Source of the DNA: Streptomyces xanthophaeus
Lineage (GTDB): Bacteria; Actinomycetota; Actinomycetes; Streptomycetales; Streptomycetaceae
Direction of reading: 5' to 3'
NCBI RefSeq assembly: GCF_000725805.1
Contig: NZ_KL647136.1
Location: 118,841 to 182,840, forward strand
DNA: 64,000 bases
The notes below the pieces were generated by a model. The model did not search any database. It was given only the letters and a program-made list of their open reading frames with translations, and had not been told where the DNA came from. Made by a program: the position numbers and the translations under genes. Below, piece after piece: positions 48,216-58,097 of this stretch. Within the stretch, counting starts at the first letter, position 1, and each line of letters begins with the position of its first letter.

Positions 48216-49526
48216 GTGACCCAGACAGCCTCCGGCCCCGTGGCCGCCCCGCCCGCCCCTCGTCCCGCGGGACGGATCCACCGCGCCTGGTTCGTCGCGG
48301 CCGTCGCCTTCGTGACGATCATCGGCGCCGCGGGCTTCGCCTCCCTGCCCGGCCTGCTCATCGAGCCCCTCCACGAGGAGTTCGACTGGTCGCGCGGCAC
48401 GATCGCCTTCGCCGTATCGGTGAACCTCGCCCTGTACGGGCTCACCGCGCCCTTCGCCGCGGCGCTCATGGACCGCTTCGGCATCCGCCGGGTCGTGGCC
48501 CTGGCCCTGGTCGTCATCGCCGGCGGTTCGGTGGCCACGGTGTGGATGACCGCGCCCTGGCAGCTGGTGCTGTTCTGGGGCGTCGTGGTGGGCCTGGGCA
48601 GCGGCTCGATGGCCCTGGCGTTCGCCGCGACGGTGACCGGCCGCTGGTTCACCGCCCGGCGCGGGCTGGTCACCGGGATCCTGACCGCGGCCGGGGCCTC
48701 CGGCCAGCTGGTCTTCCTGCCGCTGCTGTCCTGGCTGGTGGAACACCACGGCTGGCGTCCGGCGGCGGTGACCGTCTCGCTGGCCGCGCTGGCCGTCGTC
48801 CCGTTCGTGTGGCTGCTGCTGCGCGACCACCCGGCGGACGTGGGGCTGGCCCCGTACGGGGGCGCGTACGCGCAGAAGCCGGCGCCCGTCCCGGGAGCGG
48901 CGCGACGGGCGATGACGGTGCTCTTCAAGGCCGCGCGCACCGGCCCGTTCTGGCTGCTGGCGGGCACCTTCGCGATCTGCGGGGCCTCGACCAACGGCCT
49001 GGTCCGCACCCACTTCGTACCGGCCGCCCACGACCACGGCATGCCGGTGACGGCGGCCGCCGGCCTGCTGGCGGTGATCGGGGTGTTCGACGTGGTCGGC
49101 ACGGTGGCCTCGGGCTGGTTCACCGACCGCTTCGAGGCGCGGCGGCTGCTGGCCGTCTACTACGCGCTGCGCGGGATCTCGCTGCTGTTCCTGCCGATGC
49201 TGCTGGCGCCGTCGGTGCGGCCCCCGCTGATCTTCTTCATCGTGTTCTACGGCCTGGACTGGGTCGCGACCGTCCCGCCCACGATCGCCCTGTGCCGCGA
49301 GCACTACGGGCCGGACGGCGCGATCGTCTTCGGCTGGGTGCTGGCCTCGCACCAGGTCGGCGCGGCGGTGGTGGCCTTCCTGGGCGGCCTGGCCCGCGAC
49401 GCCTTCGGCTCGTACGACGTCGTCTGGTACGCCTCGGGGGCGCTGTGCGCGATGGCGGCGCTGATGGCGATGGTCATCCGCCGGCCGGGACCCCTGCCCC
49501 GGCCGGCGGCGGTGACGGTGGGCTGA
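48216..49526 (+). CDS. MFS transporter (monocarboxylate/OFA-like)
   Basis: The 436-residue protein has twelve predicted membrane helices. Motifs include FEFDW-like HEEFDWSRGTIAFAVSVNLA after the first helix, ALMDRFGIRRVVALALVV, and TGRWFTARRGLVTGILTAAG, typical of monocarboxylate and oxalate:formate antiporter relatives. The substrate is unknown. GTG 48216 has GGAAG about eight bases upstream. It is divergent from the GlxA-type regulator and convergent with the cytidine-deaminase-like gene, whose stop lies seven bases after this one. Confidence 0.87.
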   Translation: MTQTASGPVAAPPAPRPAGRIHRAWFVAAVAFVTIIGAAGFASLPGLLIEPLHEEFDWSRGTIAFAVSVNLALYGLTAPFAAALMDRFGIRRVVALALVVIAGGSVATVWMTAPWQLVLFWGVVVGLGSGSMALAFAATVTGRWFTARRGLVTGILTAAGASGQLVFLPLLSWLVEHHGWRPAAVTVSLAALAVVPFVWLLLRDHPADVGLAPYGGAYAQKPAPVPGAARRAMTVLFKAARTGPFWLLAGTFAICGASTNGLVRTHFVPAAHDHGMPVTAAAGLLAVIGVFDVVGTVASGWFTDRFEARRLLAVYYALRGISLLFLPMLLAPSVRPPLIFFIVFYGLDWVATVPPTIALCREHYGPDGAIVFGWVLASHQVGAAVVAFLGGLARDAFGSYDVVWYASGALCAMAALMAMVIRRPGPLPRPAAVTVG

Positions 49527-49533
49527 AGGCGGG

Positions 49534-49887
49534 TCAGCCGGCCGGGGTCGTCGACTTGAGCGTGCCGTCCGGGGCCGCCAGCAGCACCGGGGTGTCCGGG
49601 CCGCCGAGGTCGCGGACGGCCGCGCGGTCGGCCTCGGCGGGAACGTCGGCGGCGCTGACGACGGCGGCGGCCTCCAAGGACTGCGCCCCGCTGGCCACGG
49701 CCATCGCGACCGCGGTCTGCAGCGCGCTCAGCTTCAGGGAGTCGAGCTCCACCGTCCCGGCGACGTAGGTACGGCCCGTCTCGTCCCGCACCGCCGCACC
49801 CTCGGGCACGCCGTTGCGGGCCCGGGCGCTGCGCGCCAGCGTGATGATCTTGCTGTCCTCGGGGGCGATCCCGGTGGTGTCGGTCAT
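49534..49887 (-). CDS. Cytidine deaminase-like protein lacking zinc ligands
   Basis: The 117-residue protein sits where Streptomyces encodes the cytidine deaminase-like protein of the phoH-era cluster and keeps the overall pattern (IITLARSARARNGVPEGAAV, DETGRTYVAGTVELDSLKLS, ALQTAVAMAVASGA). However, the zinc motif of true enzymes (CAE or HAE before the helix, and PCxxC after) is absent: the corresponding segment reads LSALQTAVAMA. It is therefore probably inactive as a deaminase. TATGCT (minus strand, 49900-49895) lies seven bases before ATG 49887. Confidence 0.72.
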   Translation of the reverse strand: MTDTTGIAPEDSKIITLARSARARNGVPEGAAVRDETGRTYVAGTVELDSLKLSALQTAVAMAVASGAQSLEAAAVVSAADVPAEADRAAVRDLGGPDTPVLLAAPDGTLKSTTPAG

Positions 49888-49946
49888 GGTCGAAAGCATA
49901 GGGAGCGCCCCGGCGGCGGCGTGCAACGACCCCGCCGGGGCGGCGG

Positions 49947-50309
49947 TCACGGCCGGTCGAGCCGCAGCCGCTCCGCCTTCGGCAGGCCCGCCACCACCAG
50001 GTCGTACGAGTCCTCCACCAGCTCCCGCACCAGCGCGTCCGGCAGCGCGCCGGGGCCGCCCGCCGTCACGGTGTTCCAGTGCCGTTTGTTCATGTGGTAG
50101 CCGGGCACGACCGCCGTGTGCTGCTCGCGCAGCCGCACGGCCTGCTCCGGCTCGCACTTGAGGTTGACCTTCAGCGGATCGGCGTCCAGCGCGCTGAGCG
50201 CGAACACCTTCCCCAGCACCTTGAACACCGAGGTCTGCGGAGTGAAGGGGAACTCCTCCACCGCCGCGTTGAAGCCCAGGCACAGGGCCCGCAGTGCCTC
50301 CGGGGTCAT
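49947..50309 (-). CDS. MmcQ/YjbR family protein
   Basis: The 120-residue protein has the CyaY-like fold of the MmcQ/YjbR family: GFNAAVEEFPFTPQTSVFKV, then FALSALDADPLKVNLKCEPE, and GYHMNKRHWNTVTAGG. It may bind DNA, but the role is unknown. The ATG overlaps the stop of the upstream CBS-domain gene (ATGA), so translation is coupled. Confidence 0.88.
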   Translation of the reverse strand: MTPEALRALCLGFNAAVEEFPFTPQTSVFKVLGKVFALSALDADPLKVNLKCEPEQAVRLREQHTAVVPGYHMNKRHWNTVTAGGPGALPDALVRELVEDSYDLVVAGLPKAERLRLDRP

Positions 50310-51610
50310 TCGCCCTCCTCGCCCGCCGGCTCCGCCACGGGCACCGGCTCCACGAGCACCGTCACGATCTTGTTCCGCCGCCCCGCGGGCGATTCGGCCG
50401 TCAGCCGCAGCGGCCGCCCGTCGGGCAGTTCCACCAGCGCCGAGGCGCCGGCGATCGGCACCCGGCCCAGCGCCTTCGCCAGGAGGCCGCCGACCGTCTC
50501 CACGTCCTCGTCGTCGAAGGCCTCGACCTTGAACAGTTCGCCCAGGTCGGTGATGTCGAGGCGGGCGGTGACCCGGTAGCGGTCCCCTCCCAGCTCCTCG
50601 ACCGGCGGCAGCTCCCGGTCGTACTCGTCGGTGATCTCGCCGACGATCTCCTCCAGGATGTCCTCGATGGTGACGATCCCGGCCGTGCCGCCGTACTCGT
50701 CGATCACCACGGCCACGTGGTTGCGCACCTGCTGCATCTCCCGCAGCAGGTCGCCCGCGTTCTTGGTGTCCGGTACGAAGACCGCCGGGCGCATGACCGT
50801 GGAGACCAGGTCCGACTCCGCCTCACGGCTGATGTGGGTCTTGCGGACCAGGTCCTTCAGGTAGACCATCCCGACGATGTCGTCCTCGTTCTCCCCGGTC
50901 ACCGGGATGCGCGAGAAGCCGGACCGCAGGGCGAGCGTGGTCGTCTGACGGACCGTCTTGTAGCGCTCGATGCAGACGAGGTCGGTGCGCGGCACCATCA
51001 CCTCGCGCACCAGGGTGTCGCCGAGTTCGAAGACCTGGTGCACCATCCGGCGCTCGTCGTCCTCGATCAGCGATTCCTTCTCCGCCAGGTCCACCATCGC
51101 GCGCAGCTCGGCCTCGGAGGCGAACGGCCCCTTGCGGAAGCCCTTTCCGGGCGTGAGCGCGTTGCCGATGAGGATCAGCAGCTGCGGGACCGGCCCCATG
51201 ACCCGGGCCAGCGGCACGAGGACGTACGCGGCCGCCGTCGCAGTGTTCAGCGGGTGCTGGCGGCCGATCGTACGGGGGGACACGCCGACGGCGACGAAGG
51301 AGACCAGCACCATCACGGCGATGGCCACGAGCAGCGCGGTCCAGTTCTCGCCGAACTCGTCGAGGCAGACGTAGGTGACGAGGACCCCCGCCGCCATCTC
51401 GCAGGTGATCCGCACCAGCAGGGCCACGTTCAGGTAGCGGGTGGGGTCACCGGCCACCTGGGCGAGCTTCTCGCTGCCGCGCCGGCCCTCCCGCACCGCC
51501 TGCTCGGCACGGAAGCCGGAGATGCGGGCGATCCCGGACTCGGCGCAGGCGGCGAACCAGGCCACCACCACGAGCAGGACCGCGCCGGTGATCAGTTGCG
51601 GGGCGTTCAC
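50306..51610 (-). CDS. CNNM/CorC (HlyC) family membrane protein with CBS domains
   Basis: The 434-residue protein has an N-terminal DUF21 membrane domain (three or four helices; [20 protein letters not shown]), a pair of CBS domains ([20 protein letters not shown], then [20 protein letters not shown]) and a C-terminal CorC/HlyC domain ([16 protein letters not shown]). Family members are linked to magnesium or cobalt efflux. The GTG at 51608-51610 overlaps the ybeY stop (GTGA). Confidence 0.93.
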   Translation of the reverse strand: MNAPQLITGAVLLVVVAWFAACAESGIARISGFRAEQAVREGRRGSEKLAQVAGDPTRYLNVALLVRITCEMAAGVLVTYVCLDEFGENWTALLVAIAVMVLVSFVAVGVSPRTIGRQHPLNTATAAAYVLVPLARVMGPVPQLLILIGNALTPGKGFRKGPFASEAELRAMVDLAEKESLIEDDERRMVHQVFELGDTLVREVMVPRTDLVCIERYKTVRQTTTLALRSGFSRIPVTGENEDDIVGMVYLKDLVRKTHISREAESDLVSTVMRPAVFVPDTKNAGDLLREMQQVRNHVAVVIDEYGGTAGIVTIEDILEEIVGEITDEYDRELPPVEELGGDRYRVTARLDITDLGELFKVEAFDDEDVETVGGLLAKALGRVPIAGASALVELPDGRPLRLTAESPAGRRNKIVTVLVEPVPVAEPAGEEGE

Positions 51611-52104
51611 GAGACGGTCGGCGCCGGGGACGGGCCGGTCATGCCGCGCTCACCGCGCCAGCCGTCGACGATGGCCGCCTGGAGGCCGAACATCTCGGCC
51701 TTCTCGTCCGGCTCCTCGTGGTCGTAGCCGAGCAGGTGCAGCACCCCGTGGACGGTCAGGAGCTGGAGCTCCTCGTCCATGGAGTGCTGCGTCGGCGCGT
51801 CCTCGCCCTGCTTCTTGGCCACTTCGGGGCAGAGCACGATGTCGCCGAGGAGCCCCTGCGGGGGCTCCTCGTCGTCCTTCGCCGGCGGACGCAGCTCGTC
51901 CATCGGGAAGGACATGACGTCGGTGGGTCCGGGCAGGTCCATCCACTGGATGTGGAGCTGCTCCATCGCCTCCTCGTCGATCACGATGACGGAGAGCTCG
52001 GAGAGCGGGTGGATCCGCATCCGGGTGAGCGCGTAGCGGGCGATGTCGAGGATCGCCTGCTCGTCGACCTCGGTGCCGGACTCGTTGTTGACGTCGATCG
52101 ACAT
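51607..52104 (-). CDS. ybeY: rRNA maturation endoribonuclease YbeY
   Basis: The 165-residue metalloprotein processes and quality-controls rRNA. The zinc motif is [16 protein letters not shown], and [12 protein letters not shown] is the other conserved segment. ATG 52102-52104 begins 13 bases after the phoH stop, with a weak ribosome site (GGAAG inside phoH). It forms a tightly linked operon with phoH and the CBS-domain gene. Confidence 0.94.
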   Translation of the reverse strand: MSIDVNNESGTEVDEQAILDIARYALTRMRIHPLSELSVIVIDEEAMEQLHIQWMDLPGPTDVMSFPMDELRPPAKDDEEPPQGLLGDIVLCPEVAKKQGEDAPTQHSMDEELQLLTVHGVLHLLGYDHEEPDEKAEMFGLQAAIVDGWRGERGMTGPSPAPTVS

Positions 52105-52117
52105 GGTGCGCTGGGTT

Positions 52118-53158
<1,041 letters not shown>

Positions 53159-53279
53159 GGGCCGGCACTGTGGCCTGCACATACCTCCCGCTGAAGGGCC
53201 GCGCCGATCGACGGCCTCCGGACTACCAAGCGTACGTCTCCGCCCCTGCTTCCCCGAGGGGTTTTCCCCGCGGACCGGG

Positions 53280-53303
53280 GCCGGTACCGGCGCCGGTACC
53301 GGC
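53280..53303. terminator. Tandem palindromes after pfkB-like gene
   Basis: Two adjacent copies of the 12-bp palindrome GCCGGTACCGGC form a 24-bp perfect palindrome nine bases after the sugar kinase stop, probably its terminator. Confidence 0.6.
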
Positions 53304-53311
53304 GGCCCGCA

Positions 53312-54409
53312 CTAGGCGGAGTGCCGGAAGCCGATCGTCGGCACCGCCCGGCGCCGCTCGGCCGGGGTCGAGCCCTGCGGGATCAGGTCGTCCAGGAAGC
53401 CGTAGCGGCCGCGCAGCGCCTCCGGTGCGGAGCGCCACCAGTGGGCCACCTCCGGCCAGCCGGGGGCCGACAGGGAGCCGCCGAACTCCTGGACCGACAG
53501 GGCCGCCGTCAGCCCCGCGAAGGCGAGGCGGTCCGCGAGCGGCCAGCCCGCCAGGGTGCCGGTCACGAAGCCCGCCACGTACACGTCCCCGGCCCCCGTC
53601 GGGTCCAGCGCGTCCACCGTGATCCCCGGGACGTGCGCCGTCTCCCCGGTGCGTCCGTCCACCGCGTACGAGCCCTCCGCGCCCATCGTCACCACCGCGA
53701 TCGGCACCTTCTCGGCCAGCGCCCGGGCGGCCGCCCGCGGGCAGTCGGTCCGCGTGTACCGCATCGCCTCCCCCGCGTTGGGCAGGAAGGCCTCGCAGTG
53801 CTCCAGGTCGGCCAGGGCCGAGAGGTCCCAGCGGCCGCTCTCGTCCCACCCGACGTCGGCGAAGACCTGCGAGCCGCGGCGGGCCGCCTCCCCGATCCAC
53901 GGCTCGCCCCGGCCCGGGCCGAGCGAGGCCACGGCGGCGCGGGCCAGCGGCGGGCACTGCGGGAAGGGCCCGGGGCCCGCCGGGGGCGGTGCCTCGTGGC
54001 CGTGGGAGACCATGGTGCGCTCGCCCTCGTAGGCCATCGAGACGGTGACGGGGCTGTGCCAGCCGGGCACGGTCCGCGACATCGACAGGTCGATGCCCTC
54101 ACCCTGCTCCAGCGCGTCCCAGCAGTACTCGCCGTAGTGGTCGTCGCCGAAGGCCGCGGCCAGCGAGGTGCGCAGGCCGAGCCGGGCCAGGGCGGTGGCC
54201 ATGTTGGCCACGCCGCCCGGGGAGGAACCCATGCCGCGCGCCCAGGACTCCGTGCCGCGCACCGGCGCCGAGTCGAGGCCCGTGAAGATGATGTCGAGGA
54301 AGACCGTCCCGGTCAGGAAGACGTCGCAGCCCGGTTCCTGGGGGTCCCGCAGCGGACCGAGCGGGTCCACTGCTGCGGCGCGGCTCTCATAGCTGTCCCG
54401 ACTGGTCAC
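53312..54409 (-). CDS. PfkB family carbohydrate kinase
   Basis: The 365-residue protein has PfkB (ribokinase) features: an early GG motif in GSSPGGVANMATALARLG, and the ATP/anion-hole signature DALDPTGAGDVYVAGFVTG with the catalytic Asp. It phosphorylates a sugar or nucleoside that cannot be named. GTG 54407-54409 has GGGGAG six bases upstream; the open frame continues to 54499 without support. It stands upstream of phoH on the same strand. Confidence 0.88.
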   Translation of the reverse strand: MTSRDSYESRAAAVDPLGPLRDPQEPGCDVFLTGTVFLDIIFTGLDSAPVRGTESWARGMGSSPGGVANMATALARLGLRTSLAAAFGDDHYGEYCWDALEQGEGIDLSMSRTVPGWHSPVTVSMAYEGERTMVSHGHEAPPPAGPGPFPQCPPLARAAVASLGPGRGEPWIGEAARRGSQVFADVGWDESGRWDLSALADLEHCEAFLPNAGEAMRYTRTDCPRAAARALAEKVPIAVVTMGAEGSYAVDGRTGETAHVPGITVDALDPTGAGDVYVAGFVTGTLAGWPLADRLAFAGLTAALSVQEFGGSLSAPGWPEVAHWWRSAPEALRGRYGFLDDLIPQGSTPAERRRAVPTIGFRHSA

Positions 54410-54622
54410 GGTGCACTCCCCGTTGCTCTTGAAGGGTCGTTCCTGCATGAGGGTTTTCAGTGGAAAGCTGCGAGCCCTGCCCGTCCAGGACGAGCGCAAA
54501 ACCCAGTGTGTCGCAGATCACCGGCAGAATGCCCTTTTCTTCACATCAGGCCGCTTGATAGACATGGGCCCCGCCCTCTCTCCGCGGTGTCCCCGGCCCA
54601 CCACGCACCACCAGGAACGCCC

Positions 54623-55978
54623 GTGCTCCCCCGCGCCTCCGCGCCGCCCGCCGCCTGGCCCCTGGTGGCCCTCTTCACGGCCGGTTACGCCGCCCCGTAC
54701 CTCCTGCCGACCGTCGTCGGACGCCTGGACGCCCATCTCCCGCTGAGCCCCGCACAGGCCGGCGTGATCGGCACGGCCCTGCTGCTCGGGTCCGCCACGG
54801 CCGGCTTCACCCTCGCCTCCCGCATCCCGCGCCACGGCCCCCGCCCGCTGGCGCGGCTCGGGCTGCTGCTCGCGGTCGCGGGCTACGGGACCGCCGCCGC
54901 GAGCACGCTGCTGCCGCTGGTCGTCGTGGGCGCGGTCGTCGGCGGCTTCGGCTCCGGTACGGCGACCGCCGTGGCCGCTGCCGGGATCGCCGGTCAGCGA
55001 GACCCGCACCGCACCTCCGCCCTTGGACTGCTGTCCGTCTCGGCGGCCGCGGGCGCGCTCTACCTGACCCTGCCGCGGCTCGGGGGCGGGCACGGGCTGC
55101 CGTTCGCCGCCATCGCGCTGGTCGCCGCGGCGGTCTGGCCCGCCACCGGCCGCCTGGACGGGCCCGGGGCCGCCGCTGCCTGCGGCGGCGGGGGCGCGGA
55201 GCCGGGCCGGGGACGGCTGCCGTACCCGCGCGCCGGGGTGGTCCTGGCGGGGTGCCTGATGCTGTGGTCGCTGGCGCAGAACGCCCTGTGGGGGGTCAGC
55301 GGCCGGATCGGCGCCCAGCAGGCGGGTCTGTCGGAGGTCACCCTCGGGATGGTCTTCGCCGCGGCGCTCGGCGCGGGCCTGCTCGGGGTGAGCGCCGCCT
55401 CCGCGCTCGGCGCCCGGCTGGGCCGGGCCGTACCGATCGGCGTCGGCACGGCACTGATCGCCTGCTGCGTGGTGCTCTCCTCCTCGGCGCGGGGCCTCGG
55501 CTCCTTCGCGGCCGGGGAGATCCTGTGGAACGCGCTCTACCCGGTCGTCCTGTCGTACGCCATCGGCCTCGCCGCGGCGCTGGACCCGCGCGGCCGCTGG
55601 GCGGTGCTGGCGGGCTCCGCCTCCTCGCTCGGCGTGGCCTGCGGGCCGGTCACCGGCAGCCTGCTCGCCGAGGGGGCCGGCTTCCCGGGCATGGGCCTGG
55701 TGCTGGGCGGACTGCTGCTGGCCGTGGCCGGGCCGATGACCGCCGTCGCCCTGCACACGGGCGGGCGCCCGCTGACCGCGGGCTCGGTGCGCCGCCGCGG
55801 CGGGGCCCCGGCCGCGGTGCTGGCGGCGGGCGCGGGCACCCCGTCGGGCGCGGTGCCGCGGGTCGGCGCCGCCGAACTGCGGGTCGCGGAGGTCTCCGTA
55901 CGCCGCCTGCCGCGCCGGATCCTGCTGCTCTCACCGGCTGCCCGCCGGGCCCGCGAACGGGCCCGGGCGCAGGTCTGA
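54623..55978 (+). CDS. MFS transporter
   Basis: The 451-residue protein has about twelve membrane helices (ALFTAGYAAPYLLPTVVGRL at the start, GFTLASRIPRHGPRPLARLG in the loop after helix 2). The family transports small solutes; the substrate is unknown. The C-terminal 65 residues form a basic, Arg/Ala-rich tail. GTG 54623 follows AGGAA by six bases. It is divergent from the sugar kinase gene and its stop is 11 bases before the convergent rnz stop. Confidence 0.8.
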   Translation: MLPRASAPPAAWPLVALFTAGYAAPYLLPTVVGRLDAHLPLSPAQAGVIGTALLLGSATAGFTLASRIPRHGPRPLARLGLLLAVAGYGTAAASTLLPLVVVGAVVGGFGSGTATAVAAAGIAGQRDPHRTSALGLLSVSAAAGALYLTLPRLGGGHGLPFAAIALVAAAVWPATGRLDGPGAAAACGGGGAEPGRGRLPYPRAGVVLAGCLMLWSLAQNALWGVSGRIGAQQAGLSEVTLGMVFAAALGAGLLGVSAASALGARLGRAVPIGVGTALIACCVVLSSSARGLGSFAAGEILWNALYPVVLSYAIGLAAALDPRGRWAVLAGSASSLGVACGPVTGSLLAEGAGFPGMGLVLGGLLLAVAGPMTAVALHTGGRPLTAGSVRRRGGAPAAVLAAGAGTPSGAVPRVGAAELRVAEVSVRRLPRRILLLSPAARRARERARAQV

Positions 55979-55989
55979 CCGGCCGGGCG

Positions 55990-56895
55990 TCAGGGGCGCT
56001 TGGGGAGCGCGACCCGCACGAGGTCGGCGGCGACGGTGAGTTCGCCCTCGAAGCCCGCCGCGCGCGCCTGGCGTTCGAACTCCGACGGGTCGCCGTAGCG
56101 CTGCGAGAAGTGCGTCAGCACCAGGTGCCGTACGCCCGCGTCCCGTGCCACCCGGGCGGCCTGTCCGGCGGTGAGGTGGCCGTGGTCGGCGGCCAGTTGC
56201 ACGTCCTCGTCGAGGAAGGTCGACTCGATGACCAGCATGTCGCAGCCCTCGGCGAGCTCGTCCACGCCGGGGCAGAGCCGGGTGTCCATGACGAAGGCGA
56301 AGCGCTGTCCGGGCCGGTGCTCGCTGACCTCGTCGAGGGTGACCCCGTCGAGCCGTCCCTCGCGCTGGATCCGGCCCACGTCCGGCCCCTTGATCCCGTG
56401 CCGGGCGAGCAGTTCGGGGACCATGCGGCGCCCGTCGGGCTCGCTGAGGCGGTAGCCGAAGGACTCCACGGGGTGCGAGAGCTTGCGGGTCTCCAGGACG
56501 TACGGGGGCCCCTGCGCCAGGATGCCGTCCGCGGCGACGGGTTCCTCCTGGAGCTCGACGGTCTCCCGGTACGCGGTGGCGTACCGCAGCCGGTCGAAGA
56601 ACTTCTGCCCCGAGGCGGGGTAGTGCGCGGTGACGGGGTGCGGGACCCGGTCGAGGTTGATCCGCTGGATCACCCCGGCGAGGCCGAGGCTGTGGTCACC
56701 GTGGAAGTGGGTGATGCAGATCCGGTTGATGTCGTGGGCGGCCACCCCGGCCCGCAGCATCTGGCGCTGGGTGCCCTCACCGGGATCGAAGAGGATGCCC
56801 TCGCCGTCCCAGCGCAGCAGGTAGCCGTTGTGGTTGCGGTGGCGGGTGGGCACCTGGCTGGCAGTGCCCAGCACCACGAACTCGCGTACGGACAC
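55990..56895 (-). CDS. rnz: Ribonuclease Z
   Basis: The 301-residue metallo-beta-lactamase-fold enzyme trims tRNA 3' ends. It has [20 protein letters not shown], the zinc motif [41 protein letters not shown] and the final [10 protein letters not shown]. Start GTG 56893-56895, three bases after the HIT stop, so the two are coupled. The length fits bacterial RNase Z. Confidence 0.93.
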   Translation of the reverse strand: MSVREFVVLGTASQVPTRHRNHNGYLLRWDGEGILFDPGEGTQRQMLRAGVAAHDINRICITHFHGDHSLGLAGVIQRINLDRVPHPVTAHYPASGQKFFDRLRYATAYRETVELQEEPVAADGILAQGPPYVLETRKLSHPVESFGYRLSEPDGRRMVPELLARHGIKGPDVGRIQREGRLDGVTLDEVSEHRPGQRFAFVMDTRLCPGVDELAEGCDMLVIESTFLDEDVQLAADHGHLTAGQAARVARDAGVRHLVLTHFSQRYGDPSEFERQARAAGFEGELTVAADLVRVALPKRP

Positions 56896-56898
56896 GGT

Positions 56899-57258
56899 CT
56901 ATCCGGGGGGCCACTGGAGGCCGCGGCCGCCGATGACGTGGGCGTGGGCGTGGAAGACGGTCTGGCCTGCGCCGGCACCGGTGTTGAAGACGATCCGGTA
57001 GCCGTGCTCGGTGATCTTCTCGTCCAGGGCGATCTGCCCGGCCTCGCGCAGTATGTCGGCCGCGACGGCCGGCTCGGCGGCGGACAGGGAGGCGGCGTCC
57101 GGGTAGTGCACCTTGGGGATCACGAGGACGTGCGTGGGCGCCTGCGGGTTGATGTCCCGGAAGGCCACGGTCGTCTCGGTCTCCCGGACCACGGTCGCGG
57201 GGACGTCCCCCGTGACGATCTTGCAGAACAGGCAGTCGGCCTGCGGTTCCCCGGCCAT
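56899..57258 (-). CDS. HIT family nucleotide-binding protein
   Basis: The 119-residue protein has the HIT fold: DCLFCKIVTGDVPATVV with a possible zinc CxxC, FRDINPQAPTHVLVIPKVH, and the histidine triad VFHAHAHVIGG. Members hydrolyse nucleoside phosphoramidates. ATG 57256-57258 has GGAGG seven bases upstream. TACGAT on the minus strand near 57297-57292 may give it its own promoter. rnz follows after three bases. Confidence 0.92.
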   Translation of the reverse strand: MAGEPQADCLFCKIVTGDVPATVVRETETTVAFRDINPQAPTHVLVIPKVHYPDAASLSAAEPAVAADILREAGQIALDEKITEHGYRIVFNTGAGAGQTVFHAHAHVIGGRGLQWPPG

Positions 57259-57353
57259 CGCTTCGCCTCCATGTCGTTGATCGGTCCCGGCATCGTATCC
57301 CCGGGCCCGGGAGCCCGGCCGGTCAGGCCGGGGCCGCCCATCAGGCCGCGGGG

Positions 57354-58097
57354 CTACGACCAGCGTCCGGTGCGGGCCAGCAGGACCGCCGTCGCCGCCG
57401 TGCCCGCCGTCGAGGTCCGCAGCACGGACGGCCCCAGCCGGTACGGGAGCGCGCCGGCCCCGGCGAAGACGGCCAGCTCCTCCGGGGAGACCCCGCCCTC
57501 GGGGCCGACCACCAGCACCACGGAGCCCGAGTCCGGGAGTTCGGCCGTGGCCAGGGCTCCCGAGGGCGCGTCGCGGTCCTCGTGGAGGACCATCGCCAGG
57601 TCGGCCCCGGCCAGCAGCGCCGCGACCTGCTTGGTGGACAGGGCCTCCGCGACCTCGGGGAAGCGGACGCGGCGGGACTGCTTGCCCGCCTCCCGGGCCG
57701 TGGCCCGCCACTTGGCGAGGGACTTGGCCCCCCGGTCGCCGCGCCACTGCGTGATGCAGCGCGAGGCCTGCCAGGGCACGATCGCGTCCACGCCCGTCTC
57801 GGTCATGGTCTCGACGGCCAGTTCGCCCCGGTCGCCCTTGGGGAGGGCCTGGACCACGGTGATGCGGACCTGGGGCTCCGGTTCCCGTCCGGCCGCGGAC
57901 ACCGCCACGGTCAGCCGGTCCTTGCCCTCCGCGGACTTCACGACCCCTTCCGCCCAGCCGCCCCGGCCGTCGGTGAGGACCACCGCCTCGCCCGGGTTCA
58001 GCCGTTTCACGGACACCGCGTGCCGGCCCTCGGGGCCCTCCAGGACGTACTCCGGTCCCGCCGGGACCTCCTCGACCACGAACACGGGGGCGGTCAT
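57354..58097 (-). CDS. rsmE: 16S rRNA m3U1498 methyltransferase
   Basis: The 247-residue SPOUT enzyme methylates N3 of U1498 of 16S rRNA. It has an N-terminal PUA-like domain (HAVSVKRLNPGEAVVLTDGR), and the SPOUT knot with VQALPKGDRGELAVETMTE, ARCITQWRG-like SRCITQWRGDRGAKSLAKW and VLVVGPEGGVSPEELAVF, ending LGPSVLRTSTAGTAATAVLL. The ATG overlaps the nitronate monooxygenase stop (ATGA). Confidence 0.95.
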   Translation of the reverse strand: MTAPVFVVEEVPAGPEYVLEGPEGRHAVSVKRLNPGEAVVLTDGRGGWAEGVVKSAEGKDRLTVAVSAAGREPEPQVRITVVQALPKGDRGELAVETMTETGVDAIVPWQASRCITQWRGDRGAKSLAKWRATAREAGKQSRRVRFPEVAEALSTKQVAALLAGADLAMVLHEDRDAPSGALATAELPDSGSVVLVVGPEGGVSPEELAVFAGAGALPYRLGPSVLRTSTAGTAATAVLLARTGRWS

